DNA of 64,000 nt from Coniferiporia sulphurascens (taxonomy: Eukaryota > Basidiomycota > Agaricomycetes > Hymenochaetales > Hymenochaetaceae). The stretch is taken from contig NBBA01000001.1 in NCBI GenBank assembly GCA_002794785.1, positions 2,294,001-2,358,000 of the forward strand, given 5' to 3'. How positions within the stretch are numbered: position 1 is the first letter of the stretch; the number at the start of each line of letters is the position of its first letter. The position numbers and the translations under genes are program-made. The notes beneath the pieces are model-generated. The model ran no database searches, had not been told where the DNA came from, and saw only the letters and a program-made list of their open reading frames with translations. Positions 23,490 through 35,876 of the stretch are shown piece after piece.

Positions 23490-23943
23490 TTTCGGTCGTC
23501 GAGTGTGTGCTATAAGGCTGCCGACGAGGGAAACAAGTCCTCAGTCGGACGTCACTCTCCGAAAGCGCTTGCTTTTATCGTGTCAGCCTAATAGCAAGCG
23601 AGACCGGTCACACGGACGTAGGTTCAGGTGGACAAGCTTCGTTGAATGGGCTACTGTATTACCGACGGGCCTTTGGTAGTAGCACATGATGATGTCAGGA
23701 GCTGGAAAATAGATGCATATCCAGTAATCAAAGGCTTTAAATTTTGGTAGAGATAACGAAGCAGAGTGATGCACATTACTAAACGAGAATGCTGTTTCCG
23801 AGCGACCGACCGCCCGTGGTTGTCCTGTCGATCATAGTCGATCATTGGCGATCTCCCACATAAGGAGATGAACTCACATACAACATGGATGCTGGAATAA
23901 GTCAAGTACGCAGAAAACTAACATACAACATTATTGTTTAATA
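23490..23943. other. Intergenic region between two minus-strand genes
   Basis: 454 bp: 3′ flank of the DUF6533 gene and promoter of the aldolase-like gene. No gene or repeat recognised. Confidence 0.45.
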
Positions 23944-25573
23944 CTACACGGTCAATACGTTCGTCACGATTTGTTGCGTTCGTGTAGTCTGTCCTGGTAC
24001 GAACACCAGAGTGCTTAAGGCCAGAGTGCTTCCTTCGCTATCGTCCGCCATTTCTCTTAGGTTGAGAAGCAGACGGCTTCCCATAATTAGCGGAAATCCC
24101 AGTACGAAGCCCACTGCGAATCCTATTAGCAAGGGTGTTAAGGACACTGCAGCCATGTTGGCCCCTGCAACAACGAAGATCCTGGACGAATGTAAGGTAT
24201 TTTCTCTCCGGCAGTGAGACACATACTGTACATACCCAACAAAGTATAGAATTTGGTCGCGAACCAGTGTCTCAAAAAGGCGGGAGCTGCTGAGATTTCT
24301 CCCTGATGATAGCCTCAAGAATGTTACTGCCTTGTACAACGTCGAAAGAAGAAGGAGAAAGTCTATCAAGACGGTAGGGAGCCTGAGGCGTTCTTAGTTT
24401 GTTTTTGGTCTCTGGCACCCACAGTCAATGCCTACCAGAACAGGGAAAACCACCGAGGAAAATCATGAGTACCGCATGTTGTCCCTGCTGTGAAAGAAAG
24501 GGCTGGATTGGAGTGGGTTATTTGGGTTGGCGGCTATAAGGCAGAAATATGATGTACCGCGAACCCGCATCATTGTGACGGAAAGAATAACGGTCATGGC
24601 AAGTGCTTGTGTAGTGAACATTGTCAACAATACTACGGATGCTTTCCTGCCTAGATAGGAATGGCCTTAGGTGGTTTGTCGCCAGAGGTTAAGGACACCA
24701 CAAACTTCGATCATATAGCACGTGGACCCGAATCATCAATATCGCTTTAATTAAATTCCAGTCATGCGACGGTTGGTGTGGCAGTTGTGAGAGTCGCTTA
24801 CCTTCAATTAACAAGATCGAGACTAGTCCTGAAAGACCATATAATAATAAAAATCCAAAAGCTCAGCCTTGCAAGAAGGATGGGAGACAACACTTACCAC
24901 TCCAGCTTTGAAATACGAATTGAAACTCGCCTGTGGATGCTAAGAAGTTAAGATCGTAAAAACGAGCAGATACGTACATCTACAAACAATCAAAGATACA
25001 CCGTAAGATTACGTCCGTAGGTCCAGAGAAACCTCTCACATAAAATCATTTTTGAACGGCAGGACCGCGACTGGGAGTGATCCTTCAGATTCATATGCCC
25101 AACTACATTTTTATGGCCCCACTTACTCCAGGTATCGAGAACTAATACTAACATGCCCCAATATCTGTTCTGGGAGGAATAAGTAATGCCTTCAATGTTG
25201 TAGCTACCCAAAAAGGTACCTCACCAGGAAATACAGAAATTTAATGTGCGACCAAGGCTTCCCCTGGGTGAAACTGTAAGGAGCGCACGCAGATACTTAA
25301 AGCGACCTATATGGCTCACCCAAAAATACTTGACCTGCAACCGTCTTCAGCCTCCGAAAGCTGTTACATAGACGCCTGCAGAACTCACCTCTCTCTCGAG
25401 TGTCAAGACTAAAAGGGATAAGATGACAGTCATTACAGAGTTAATATCCAAGACCACTAACGGGAGTCGTATAGAACGATGACCATCGCTGCTATCCGGA
25501 AGTAATGCTGTGTCTGGACGTTCGCGATGATGGCTGCAGGCGAATAAGGCGAGGTAGGTCGAGTTGCCGACAT
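23944..25573 (-). CDS. DUF6533-type seven-helix membrane protein
   Basis: Fourteen exons: 25573-25462, 25408-25389, 25334-25320, 25263-25220, 25164-25127, 25070-25040, 24979-24978, 24930-24898, 24828-24802, 24744-24706, 24650-24558, 24487-24436, 24382-24236, 24181-23944; 296 residues. The DUF6533 signature is spread over exons 1-4: VLYDSLLTLEREVKYFWGK then PWSHIKFLYFLVRY. Later family blocks: FQSWSGLVSILLIEAILMIR, TTCGTHDFPRWFSLFWLP, SSRLFETLVRDQILYFVG and MGSRLLLNLREMAD. Such proteins form huge families in Agaricomycetes; their function is unknown. Nearly every helix is cut by an intron. Phase can only be kept with a 2 nt exon (24979-24978) between two well-formed introns. The total is a multiple of three with no stop, which supports the model. 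Confidence 0.82.
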
Positions 25574-26774
25574 CCGTAGGGAAGGGTGCTTGCGGAGGGG
25601 TTTCCAAGTGAGTGCGTCCGAGGTGTAGACCAGTGAGTCGCCAGAGACCACACTTTTAAATCACACGTCGCTCAAGACGTCTGAAGACAACGACATGGTA
25701 TTATTTCCATTATGCGGCAATGTCTTCATTGGAATTATTTTATTTTATTTCAAGTGCGAGAAGCGAAGTACAAGCGAATTTGCCTAAGTCCGGGAAAGTG
25801 GACCTCGAGGCGCGCCGTGTTTGACCGGTGATTTTCATATTCGTGGTATTACGGGCGCTAACCCTGATATCCATGACGGCGGCGCAGTAACTAACGGAAG
25901 TGTCTTGTTATCTTGCATCTTGCCAGCCGGAAACTTGCGAAATTAGATCTCTGGGGAAGATGCGGCAGCAATCGACTCTGGGCCTGTTAGACTTCAGCTC
26001 AATTCCGTGGAAATACAACAACTTCTGCACATAAGTTCGGTTACTCTCCGCGCAGGGGCAGTATAATCTAGCAGCAGAGAGACAACAGTTACGGTGCCAG
26101 CATTTAGTTTTGAAATAGAATGGTGAGTTTGAGACGCGTGAGTCTTCGCACAAGGTCCAGGCAACTTAGACCAGTTTCCCGGGCCGGGTTTACCCGCAAG
26201 TCAAACACCATCGACTTTGGGCGCGATGCGTGCCTCTTCGTGTCTAAAGATCTGAAGAAGAGAAAACTCCTTAGGACGAGCACATGGAAGCCGCCACAGA
26301 TCCAGTCTGACGTGTCAGCCCCGAGCCCGAGTCCGACGAGCCACGGATGCAGCCTCATAGTAGTCCAACATGGGAAGCAGAGGATGCACCGGTAATTTGC
26401 ATGGCGGACATGCTCCTGTCTGTCAGGTTCTGCCCATGAGGCTCAACCTCTTCCTAAAACCAGCTAACAAGTCGGCGAGAATGTGAAAGCGGGCGAGAGC
26501 GTCCAAGCGGAAACTTGAAGACACGGTCGTCCTGACTCGGGGTTGTTAGCACCGGTGCCTTACAAGTTCGAGGACGACAAACAAGAAACACTCGCAAGTA
26601 CAGCTGATTCGGATTGATTCTGCCATAGCGTCGCGGCTGACCGGTGAACTTGATGTAAATACGAAAATGCTGGTCCATTGTGCATCTGCGTCAATTTGTT
26701 CTCTCTGCTGCTGGACTAGCTCGGAAATACCGCAGGCGGATTTCCACTACGGCTACTAATACGCTTCTTGCGTG
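25574..26774. promoter_or_regulatory. Long divergent upstream region
   Basis: 1.2 kb between the DUF6533 gene (minus) and the Kre9-like gene (plus). Open frames here (for example 26120-26395) have no recognisable content and no supporting splice pattern. Probably regulatory, possibly with decayed coding sequence. Confidence 0.35.
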
Positions 26775-28354
26775 ATGATCTCAACAAGATTCGCACTCGT
26801 TCTTTACCTGGCTTTGTTGTTTCCCTGGGTACTACATGTGGCAGCATCTCAAAAGTTGATCTGGACAAGTCCTCTGTCTGGCGCACTTTACCATCCTGGT
26901 GATGCCATTGCCGCTGAATGGACGTTTAGGGGAAAGTTAGTTTCGCCGTCGGTCAGTGTCTGCACCGTGAAGGGTACGTCCGCTGTTGAGACCAAGGACC
27001 ATTGTGGCGGGTCCAAATGGCCCGAGGTCAAACAAAGCGGAGATGGTTATTCCTTTTCTCTGTAAGTCTGTGCAAGTCGCTTGTCCATGCGCTTCTCTTT
27101 ATTGAACACATGCATATAGGACGGCCCCCAGTACCACATCCGGTACTACCCGAGTCTACCTTCGAGTGGAAGACACCTCGGGGAATGTGTTCAAGTCACC
27201 CGGGTTCGTACTGAGTCGTGAGTACTCTGACCGTCCATGCCAATCTTTTCAGTGTTATTAAAAAATCCACAATAGCCGATTCGGGTCCAACCACTTATAA
27301 ACCCAGCGGCTCGAACAGACTTCCGCCACCAGATGATGCCGGCGAATACAAACCATCTGGCGGTCGTGTCAGAAGCTCGCCCTTATCGTCTGATAACGGC
27401 TCAGGCTCATCATCAGAATCAGGAAACAAGAAACCGACCATGCCATCTCGCAGCACTCACTCCATACTAATGACATCAGAGGCCGCTTCCACTGCTTCAG
27501 TCATTGCTACGAGAACTGCGGGTGTTTCCCTGTCTACAACCTCTGAACCGAGCGAACCAAGCAGTAGCTCAGCAGCAATCACTGTCGTACCGCGGTCCGC
27601 CATAGCCTCGCGCCCCGCTTTGCCGACCGCCGTCTTTGCTATCCCCCTTTCTCTCGTCGTCGCCACCTTCCTCGTGTCTGCCGCCCTCTACTTAGCACAC
27701 CGCCGCTCGCTCGCCGTACAGTATGCGCGCAACGCGCGTTTCAACCCGCAACGGGGTGCTTCCATACGCTCGATAGGTGGCAAAATACCTTTCATCTCGA
27801 GCGCCGCACCTAAATCCTCCTGCGCTGCGGAATTGGATGTCGAAAAGGCTTCGGGTGTGCCGTACGAAGGCAACTGCAACCCACCGCCCTCGCATGCGGG
27901 AGCCCAAAGGCAAGGTTCGGTGGTCCACGCGCCCGACATACCGCGGTATCCTGTGCCGCGCCAGGACGTCAGAAGGGAGCAGACAGTGCAGACATACGTG
28001 AGTCCATATCTGGAGTATCCACCCCAGCCTCCCTTGTCCTGTTCTCGGCCTTCAGCGAAGGAATACGCTCGCTCGCTCCACACACACCACGAACGTGTTT
28101 ATTATGGTAATGACGACGTCGGTAACGGCAGCACTCTAGAAAAAAGTACCATTTTGCCTAGAACTTCGTTTGTACAGCCGTTTGCGCCCAGACTTTCCCG
28201 CTCTGGCCTGTATTGTGAGAGCCCGAGAGCCCCTCCACGCTTACACAGTAGGCGGACTGCGCCAGAACTGGACGACCGTTACGATAGTCGGAGGGATGAG
28301 TATGCTGTCGCACGCCGCGCGGCATCCCGTACTAGGAGCTACAGCTCACTGTGA
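26775..28354 (+). CDS. Kre9/Knh1-like single-pass cell-surface protein
   Basis: Exons 26775-27061, 27120-27217 and 27276-28354; 487 residues. A signal peptide (FALVLYLALLFPWVLHVAAS) precedes a Kre9/Knh1-type N-terminal domain: IWTSPLSGALYHPGDAIAAE, cysteines around residues 58 and 75, and a closing strand TRVYLRVEDTSGNVFKSPG. A Ser/Thr/Pro-rich stalk follows, likely O-glycosylated, then one membrane helix (VFAIPLSLVVATFLVSAALYLA) and a basic, Arg/Tyr/Pro-rich cytoplasmic tail of about 220 residues. Yeast relatives act in beta-1,6-glucan assembly, but this Ser/Thr-rich membrane subfamily is not functionally defined; a wall sensor is one possibility because a long tail is present. Start chosen at the first Met of the signal peptide. 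Confidence 0.8.
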
Positions 28355-28942
28355 AGCACTAGAAGTCTCGTCGGTCGACACTTTTAGATGCGGCTGCGGT
28401 TTGGGTATTTTCGCGCATATTAGTCTCTGGTAGACACAGCATCCCTTTCAAAATTACTATTACAGTTCTCTGTTTACATGCAGTTTTGTTAATATGGACA
28501 CATGCTTGATAAGACACGTTGACATGGTACAGAGAAAGCCAACAACGAACGCATCATAACTGAAGTCATAAAAAAGGCAGAAACCAAAGTGCCTACAAGA
28601 AGGTCCTTCAAGCGCTATTACAAAAGAAAGGAATAATAGTTTACAACAGAACTAGAGGAAGCCAGTTCGGCGTTGGTAGTACATGTTCAGAGTAGAGGGG
28701 GGCAGCAGACTTCAGGACACTGTTATTTTATTTAATAAATATAAACGCACGTCAGTGGAATACCGGTTTTGCCTATTTCGGAGACTAATAGCCCCCAGCA
28801 TTGCCGTAAGAGGTAGACAGAAGTCACTCGTTCCGATTCTCCATAGAGCGTACGTCGTGTAAGAGGTAAGGTGTGAGCTTCGCCTTCAAGACCATGGAAA
28901 TGTCCTTGCGGACGTAATAGAGACCTCGATCAGAGGGTCGCA
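28355..28942. other. Convergent intergenic region
   Basis: 588 bp between the stops of the Kre9-like gene and the large disordered-protein gene. AT-rich; no gene, repeat or RNA recognised. Confidence 0.45.
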
Positions 28943-31900
28943 TTATGATGAGTTAACCGCCAGTATCGGAAACGCAGATCCATCGGGCTGCAACTGGGCA
29001 GCCACGGTTGAGTCCTCGGCAGTGGAACTTATTTCCAACGAAACGGAAAGCATCCCGTCCTCACTCTCTGCTCTAATGTGTGCGTCCGCATCTTTAAAGC
29101 AGGCTGACATGTGGCCCGCCCATCCCTTCGATACAATGGTTAACGCTTCACCTGGAGCGCTTGCACTTAGAACATCCAGGCAATTTGACTCGGATATCGC
29201 ATCCGCACCTTCGATACAGCGGACTGTATCCTTTTCGGAAGATTGGATAAGAGTTGTAATTCGAGGAGAAGCGACAATAGAATGATCGGGACTCCGTCTT
29301 TGCCTTTTCCCCGATGATTTCGAGCTGGTGGCCGAGGCTGGACGAAGTAAGGACGTCGCAGAACAAAAAGACCCTTCCCGTGACAGAGTTACAAACGGAC
29401 GCGAACGTGTCGAAGAAGATGTGGACTGATCTGAACCACACGACGCAGAAGAGCGAACAGTGTAGTACGCAGATTTACAAGTCCTATTTGAACGATCCCC
29501 GATGGAGTGGAGTGATGCGGTTGACTGGGCTCGTCGCCGCAGATGTTGGTGAGGGACTCGTTGAGACCTATCTGGTACGTCCAAGGAACTACGAGATCTG
29601 TTCGTTGTGCACCCTAATCTTTCCGCGATTAGGCGCGCTTGGGTTGTGTTCAGCTTCTGTGAAGTGCCCCTGTCGACACTACCACGACTGCGACTTTGGG
29701 ATGAGGCAGAATCAGAAACGCCCGCCGCAGAGTGAATGAAATGTCGGAGGCCGTTTGGAATGGGACCATCGGGCTGGATGTACTACAGACGGCACGTAAA
29801 TTGTCAGTCTTCGGAGTTCTTTGCGTGGAGATCAAACAAGTGCTTACCTCAACGGAGGGCTCCACGATATGCCAACCCTCCCCGCTTACCCGATCAACCA
29901 CGACGGTGCGGTGAGGAGGAAGAGGCCAGCCCTGAAATTTGCTCTGATTATATTCGATATCGGTTTCTGTCTCGCTCTCCGTCTCGACAAGGTCCCGACG
30001 TGGCAATGCTGTATTTCCCCGATCGAAACGGGCCCCTTCACATCGGAGGGGATCGTTACTGGGACGGGGAACTTGATGGCTTCTTCCGGCAGACGAGTCG
30101 TCGCCTCGGAACTCACGCCTCGTTGCGCCGGTCTTAATACCATAGACGTCCTTCTCAATTGGGCTGTCCAAAATATCGTCATACTCATTTGACTCCAAGA
30201 GGTAGGCTGTCGGTGACACAACCTCTCGACTTATTTCTTCCAAAGCTTTATGACTGTTGCAGGCGTCTCCAAAGATGTCCGTTTCGCTTGTGCTCAAGGG
30301 AAGGGGTCTGCGAACCAAGTCCTGACTTCGGCGCATTTGTAGCGGTTTGCGTGCAAATTTAAGCTCCGTAGACAGTGTCGCAGCCTCAGGATATTCGTCT
30401 GTCACATCCGGCTTCACTGAGGTCGTGCTTGACGGATCGTCTTTCCCATTTACAAAACCCGAATTCGTCTTCTTGGCATACGAACGCGAGAACAGTAAAG
30501 GGAATGGAGAATTTGGACGGCTAGTTGTATGACCAAAGATGCTTTTATTATCCTCGCAGCTTTTATAAGCCTTGTCAGGTGAAAGCGAGCCTTGCGTTTT
30601 TTTCGCCGTAGAAAGGACGTTCACTAGATTTTGCCGACTACCGCGGAGGAAGGATGGCGAGGAAGGTGCTCTCCGTCGAGGTGCCTTTGCACAGGTGAGG
30701 GATTGAAGTGGGAGTTCACTACATGCACTTGAAGGACTCGCAGTGTACCCTTTCTCCGACCCCATTGGGAACTGGACAGTGGTACTCAACAAAGGCGTTG
30801 AAACTGGTGATGGCAAGCCCGAGTGTGCGTTTAAACGCGACCTCCAGCTCGGAATAATCGCTGGTGTGGGGGGTGGAGTACCTGGAGCGATTATCGAAGC
30901 GGTCGAATGATTCTCCAGGGGCATTAAAGAATGATACTTTGAATCCCCACTGGGTGTATGCGCCCAGAACAGAGGACTAACAGGCGTATGCGCGGCGAAT
31001 GGGTCATCCTCGGGAGTGAAGGCTCGATCAACTTCGAGTGCATCTCTACGGTCGTCATCCGTTTCTTCGTCAGAGTTCTGGTTGTTACCGGCAGTCATAG
31101 TCGCAATGCTGCGCAACGATACGAATGAAGCAGATGCTAGTTTCGAGATGGGTGCCTTCGTGGATGAGGAGAATATCCCAGACACCGGACGGACAGCCAA
31201 GCGTGAAAGAGCCCGGGCACCAGTGCGAGTAGGTCTCGAAGTTGTAGCTTTGGCCTTTGTAATCGAACACGACGGTACCCAGCTTTGAGCCGGAAGTGGA
31301 ATGTGAAGTTGTAAACGAGGTTCGAGGCCGAGACGTCTACGAATTGAATCCCGAGACGAGCTCCCAACGTTCTTGAGGAGAAAAAGGAAGGGAAAAAACC
31401 ATTAGTAAAAACTCTTGATTTGCCTAAAATTAAGACCTACTCCATAAAAAGTGCTGGAAGCCGTTAAAGTCTTATTGGGCAGTTGCTCCAGGGCCGGCAT
31501 ACGCCAGCTCAGGATCTCTACCGAATCGATACTTCTACCACTACTTCCCTCATCCTTGCCGCCGACGTCCTCATAGTCTAGCGCATGATAATGGTCTGAG
31601 TTAGGGGGAGAAACTGTCGGAAGACCTACAGGCGAAAGTTCAGGTGTGGGGGGTAATGGTGACGTGGGACTGGGATACGGCGGCGGCGAGCAACGCGACC
31701 TATCTTTAATCCTCCTAGATGTTTGGTGAGATGATCGAGCGACCATGTCCAACTTCTTGCGCTCTTGGTGCTGAGTAGTTGACGAACATGCACTTTGGGG
31801 AGTGGGCGGTAGAGGGGTGTTAGTTGTTTTACGTTCCATTCGAGGGTCGTGGGAGGCCGACCTGTAGTTGTCCAGTGGGTTGTGTCGCTCACCGTATCCT

Positions 31901-32967
31901 TTTTCCGCAGATGCATACGGAACCTGGGGATTTCGGTAGGGATGTGACGGCAAAAGTTTCTCCTCCATAGGAGGAGTAAGGGGCAAGGCTTTATTATTCC
32001 ATCCTTGTATATGGGAAGCGGAGTCCACTTGTATGTCCGGCTTGGTGCTTGTAAAAGGGCTGGTCTGGAAAATCGAACGGAGGTTCGGCCTGGATTTCTT
32101 ACGAGTCGTCTTGGCTGCAAACAGGATTCCATCTCTGTACCCGCTGTCGTCGAAGAACGAGCGCATTCCTTCGGATTCGTCTTGGGACGAGCCAAGGCTG
32201 AGAGTATGCGGAGCGATAGTGGGCAATGCTTGATGCATGTGGGGAGTTGGTGGAGATCCAGCAGAAAGGAGCGGTTTGGATGACTTCTTTGCCAGCATGT
32301 GGATGGTGAGGGGTTTAAGGTTAAGGAAAGATTTGTGGGTTGGTTTTCTTCGTTCAGTTTGAGGCTCTCCGGGATGTATATATTCGATGGGCTGGGCCCG
32401 TTGTGCTGTAGCCAGAGGGAAGGTTTGGTCTAAATTTGTATTGGACGAGTTGCGATAGGCACCGTTATGACCCGGGGTAATCTGGGCAGGAGAAGGAGAA
32501 GACGCTGAACCAGTGAAAGTCGCGGGGTATGCTGAAAGAACAGATTGAGAAACTTTCGGAGAGATTTTTCCAAGACTTCTGAGTGACGTCGAGTGACGTG
32601 AGGTTTCTAGACAAGAAGAGGTATGTTGGGGGAGCGCATGGGCGGACGAAGATGCAATCTTGTGTGTCGCGGATGGGGGCGCGTGCAACGGGACGGGCTT
32701 CTTAACGAAGACACCTCTGAGCCTCATGAGCGGGCCCGGAGGGCAGTAGCGTGTGTCCTGTACGCGTCGCGAACGCGTGCGACGACGCGGAGGCGATGGG
32801 GTAGCTATACCGAAAGAAAGAGCAAGGGCGTTGTCGGGAACTCGTTGAACATCGAGGGCATTCGAGACGAGGTCGCCGAACTCTTGTATGGAGAACGGAT
32901 GCTCGAGTGCGAGAGGGCTGAGGCTGCGAACAGGCGGACTGGCGGGGTCGAGGGGGACGAAGGACAT
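28943..32967 (-). CDS. Large Ser/Pro-rich disordered protein, unknown function
   Basis: Exons 32967-31441, 31371-29848 and 29782-28943; 1296 residues. No enzymatic domain, helix or signal is visible; the sequence is dominated by Ser, Pro, Thr, Arg and short charged motifs (for example LPLTPPMEEK, PLPPTPQSACSS, SPLPPTPELSPVG), typical of intrinsically disordered scaffolds with many S/T-P phosphosites. One conserved-looking ordered segment spans the first splice junction: SSSRDSIRRRLGLEPR followed by IPLPAQSWVP. Both introns (69 and 65 nt) are phase 0 with good signals. Start at the MSFVPLDP methionine; an upstream non-ATG extension stays open but is less likely. I do not recognise a named family. 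Confidence 0.72.
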
Positions 32968-33488
32968 AGTGGGGGGTGGCAACAGGGCGACGTGGGGCAA
33001 GGGGAGCGCATACACCGAGGGGGCAGCGCCCAACTTTAAAGGCGGGCGTGCAGCGTGGCTTTGGCATTTGATTTATAATGAATTCAAGGACTTTCGCGAA
33101 TTCTTGGGAATTGACGTCGATCTGGATTAGGAAGCTGAGGGATCGTCCGTCGGTGCGCGGGGAGGGGCGCGAATCCCAAACTAGGCCAATTCCGGACATC
33201 CGGTTCCGCCACCGGAACAGGCGGAAGTCGGCCACGGCCGGCGACACCCGGGTGCACCTGCCAGTCCACCCGTCCAGCGCATCGGCCTGTTCCGCCTTGG
33301 TTCAGTGCAGGTCAACCCTTTGCCCGCCACCCAAGCTGCCAGCACCGTGCTTCCGTATAAATACTTCGGTTAGACCCGCACTTAAGCAATTAATTATGTG
33401 TGCCTGTAATATTAGGCAAGCACATTAATATCCGACTTCCAAATCGGGCCTGCAAAGATTTTCTCTGTGGACGCGATGGAATGCTGGT
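32968..33488. promoter_or_regulatory. Divergent upstream region before THR1
   Basis: 521 bp between the disordered-protein gene (minus) and THR1 (plus). TATAAATA at 33356-33363 lies 126 bp before the THR1 start and is the best core promoter candidate. The rest is GC-rich with no recognised gene. Confidence 0.45.
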
Positions 33489-34619
33489 ATGCCTCGTTCG
33501 ATCACCATCCGCGTCCCCGCGACGTCTGCCAACATCGGTCCTGGTTTCGATGTGGTCGGACTTTCCCTGTCCTTGCACCTCCTCTTACAGGTGACATACG
33601 ACAACTCCCACGCTCCTTCCACTCCGAAAATAACCTATTCGGGTGAAGGCGCGGATGAAGTCCCGCTCGATCCGTACAAAAATCTGTCCACCAGAGTCTG
33701 CCTGTATGCTCTTCGATGCCATGGCATCCACTCGTTCCCTCCTCTCCTGGTAATACATGTACACAACGAGATCCCCTTTGGCCGTGGGCTCGGGTCGTCG
33801 GGCGCAGCAGTCATCGCTGGTGTCCTCCTCGCAAACGTGCTCGGCGACCTCGGGCTAACGACGTCGCGGATGCTTGATTTTGCGTTGATGGTGGAACGTC
33901 ACCCGGACAACGTGACCGCGGCACTTGTAGGGGGATTCGTGGGGTCGTATCTGCGGGAGCTGGACGACGATGCGCAGGCGCGGGCGCAAGTGCCCCTGAG
34001 CGAAGTATTGCCTGAATACCCACCGGATGCAGGAGAGGATTGGGGCCGAGATCCGCCAAGGCCCCCACAGGGGATCGGTCACTACGTACGATTTGGGTGG
34101 ACGGAGAGCATAAAGGCAGTTGCGATCATCCCACGGTTCGAGCTGAGCACTGCAAAAGCGCGAGAGGTGTTGCCGCAGAGCTACTCGCGAAAAGATCTGG
34201 TAAGGGGACGGGGCAAGTGACGACGCAGAAAAAGGCTGAGAAAAGCACAGGTGTTTAACATGCAGCGGCTTGCAGTATTGACGACAGCGTTGTCGCAGAC
34301 GCCGCCGGACGCGGGGCTGATCTACGACGCGATGCAGGACCGGGTGCACCAGCCGTATCGCAGGGCGCTCATCCCGGGTCTTCCAGAGGTGACGTCGCGT
34401 CTGACACCGGGCACACACCCGGGTCTCCTCGGCATATGCCTGAGCGGCGCCGGTCCGACCATCCTGGCTCTGGCGACTGCCGGCTTTGAGCAGATTGCGA
34501 GCGAGGCGGCGCGTATATTCTTGGAGAAAGGCGTGACCGTGGACTGGAAGCTGTTGGAGGTGTGTGGGGGGAGCGTCATAGAGGAAGAGGGCGTCGGGGA
34601 GATTTGGAAGGCGACATGA
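33489..34619 (+). CDS. THR1: Homoserine kinase
   Basis: Exons 33489-34199 and 34251-34619; 359 residues. Phosphorylates homoserine to O-phosphohomoserine for threonine synthesis; a cytosolic GHMP-superfamily kinase. Visible: ITIRVPATSANIGPGFDVVG at the N-terminus, the ATP-binding glycine-rich motif EIPFGRGLGSSGAAVIAG (about residue 100), EGHPDN-type VERHPDNVTAALVGGF, and the C-terminal GHMP motif GICLSGAGPTILAL. An acidic loop (YLRELDDDAQARA) is inserted after the second motif, as in fungi. The single intron (34200-34250) joins RKDL to VFNMQRLAVL. MET2 in this window uses the same substrate. Confidence 0.96.
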
Positions 34620-34855
34620 ATAGGCAGTGTAATTGCAAATGTATACTTACGTAACCGTGTGCGTCCTGGTCATTAATGACACACACACAACACACGGGCC
34701 TCATGGAACCTTACTCTCCGCTGCGAACATGCTCTCCACACGTGTTCCCACCTCCCGCCATGTAGTACTAATATTAACCCCTGCGCCTCCTCTCTCCGTC
34801 TCTCCCCTTGTATCGCCGTCACCCAAAGCCCCTCCCCGCGTCCTGTGTCTGCACA

Positions 34856-35876
34856 ATGCGCCGTGATACTTTCCACCACGCGATCCCCGTGAGTACTTTC
34901 TTTCTCCTCTCCGTACTCTCCGTCTCACCATTCCAAAGGCCCGCAATGTCTTTGCTGCCTGCTCACCTGGCGGCCCTAGCTGTACCAAACGCTCGGACGG
35001 GGCGGCTTTACCACCGCGACGCGTGCGTTATTCTTGCATATTTGCCGTGTCTGACGCGTTTTCTAACGTCTTCATCCGCAGTTGTCGCTCACCTGCCCCA
35101 ACTGCAGGTCCTCTATTCTCGATATCCCGGAGGACATTCTCGAAATAGACGACGGCCGTCCCCAACCCCAACCTCCAAAGCGGTGGGGCAAGCGCTCGAA
35201 TTGGATCTCCCGGCCCCTGAACCGCAAGAGCTCTGAAGCCTCGACCCTCCACGGATCCCCTCCGGAGAACTCCTTTGGCTTCGTTGACCTCGAGAGACCC
35301 TCAAGCAGGCATAGGAGACGCGCCTCGGTGTCTTCGGAGGTCTCGGATTCATCCAGTCAAACGAAGGTTGAGCACGGTCCGCCCCCTCGGTCCATCCTCC
35401 AACACTCTCCCTCCGTGTCTAGCGGTAAAGCCAGCACGCTCACCGCGAAGCGCTCCGTCAAGTTCTCCGACGAGCCCGTGTATTACGATTACTCCTATCG
35501 AAACTTGCATGTATGCGAGCACGCACCTCCGCACGCGCCGTACTGCAAGCTACCTTACGACTGTAGTGGAGAGTGTCTGTTCGACGACCTCAGCAGCTAC
35601 GGATACGACGTCGACATGTTCTCGTTCGAGCAGCCGGAGGACATCCCTTCAGAAAGACGGTGGGGCATCCTTAGTCGTTTCGTCGCATGGCTTAGGCGTA
35701 GGACCGGCAGGAGGACGTACACCATCGAAGAGGAGAAGAGGCGGCCCATGATCTCGCGCCCCCAGCCGTTGGCGCCTCGCCAGCATCCAGTCGAGGTCGA
35801 GCGTGAGAGAGATAGACGAACCAGCACCAGATTAACGAAAAAGAGGACGCCATCTCTCAGGAGAGTATGCGGATGA
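34856..35876 (+). CDS. Small Cys- and Ser-rich protein, unknown function
   Basis: Exons 34856-34888, 34939-35022 and 35082-35876; 303 residues. The N-terminus has paired cysteines formed across the splice sites (AACSPGGPSC, then LTCPNCRSSILDIPED), suggesting a small zinc or disulfide knuckle. The middle is Ser-rich and basic, and contains KRSVKFSDEPVYYDY, which fits the RVxF-type docking motif for protein phosphatase 1. A second Cys/His patch follows (HVCEHAPPHAPYCKLPYDC), then a very basic tail. The frame with PPRR before the third exon is chosen because the other frame hits a stop. No named family recognised; the phosphatase link is only a motif match. Confidence 0.62.

Noticed and set aside
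26120..26395. 91-codon frame between DUF6533 and Kre9-like genes
   Set aside because: Basic, low-information sequence with no splice context, homology or conserved motif.
32702..33247. Minus-strand 181-codon frame near the start of the disordered-protein gene
   Set aside because: Overlaps the true exon in another frame and has shadow-like Arg/Ser/Pro composition.
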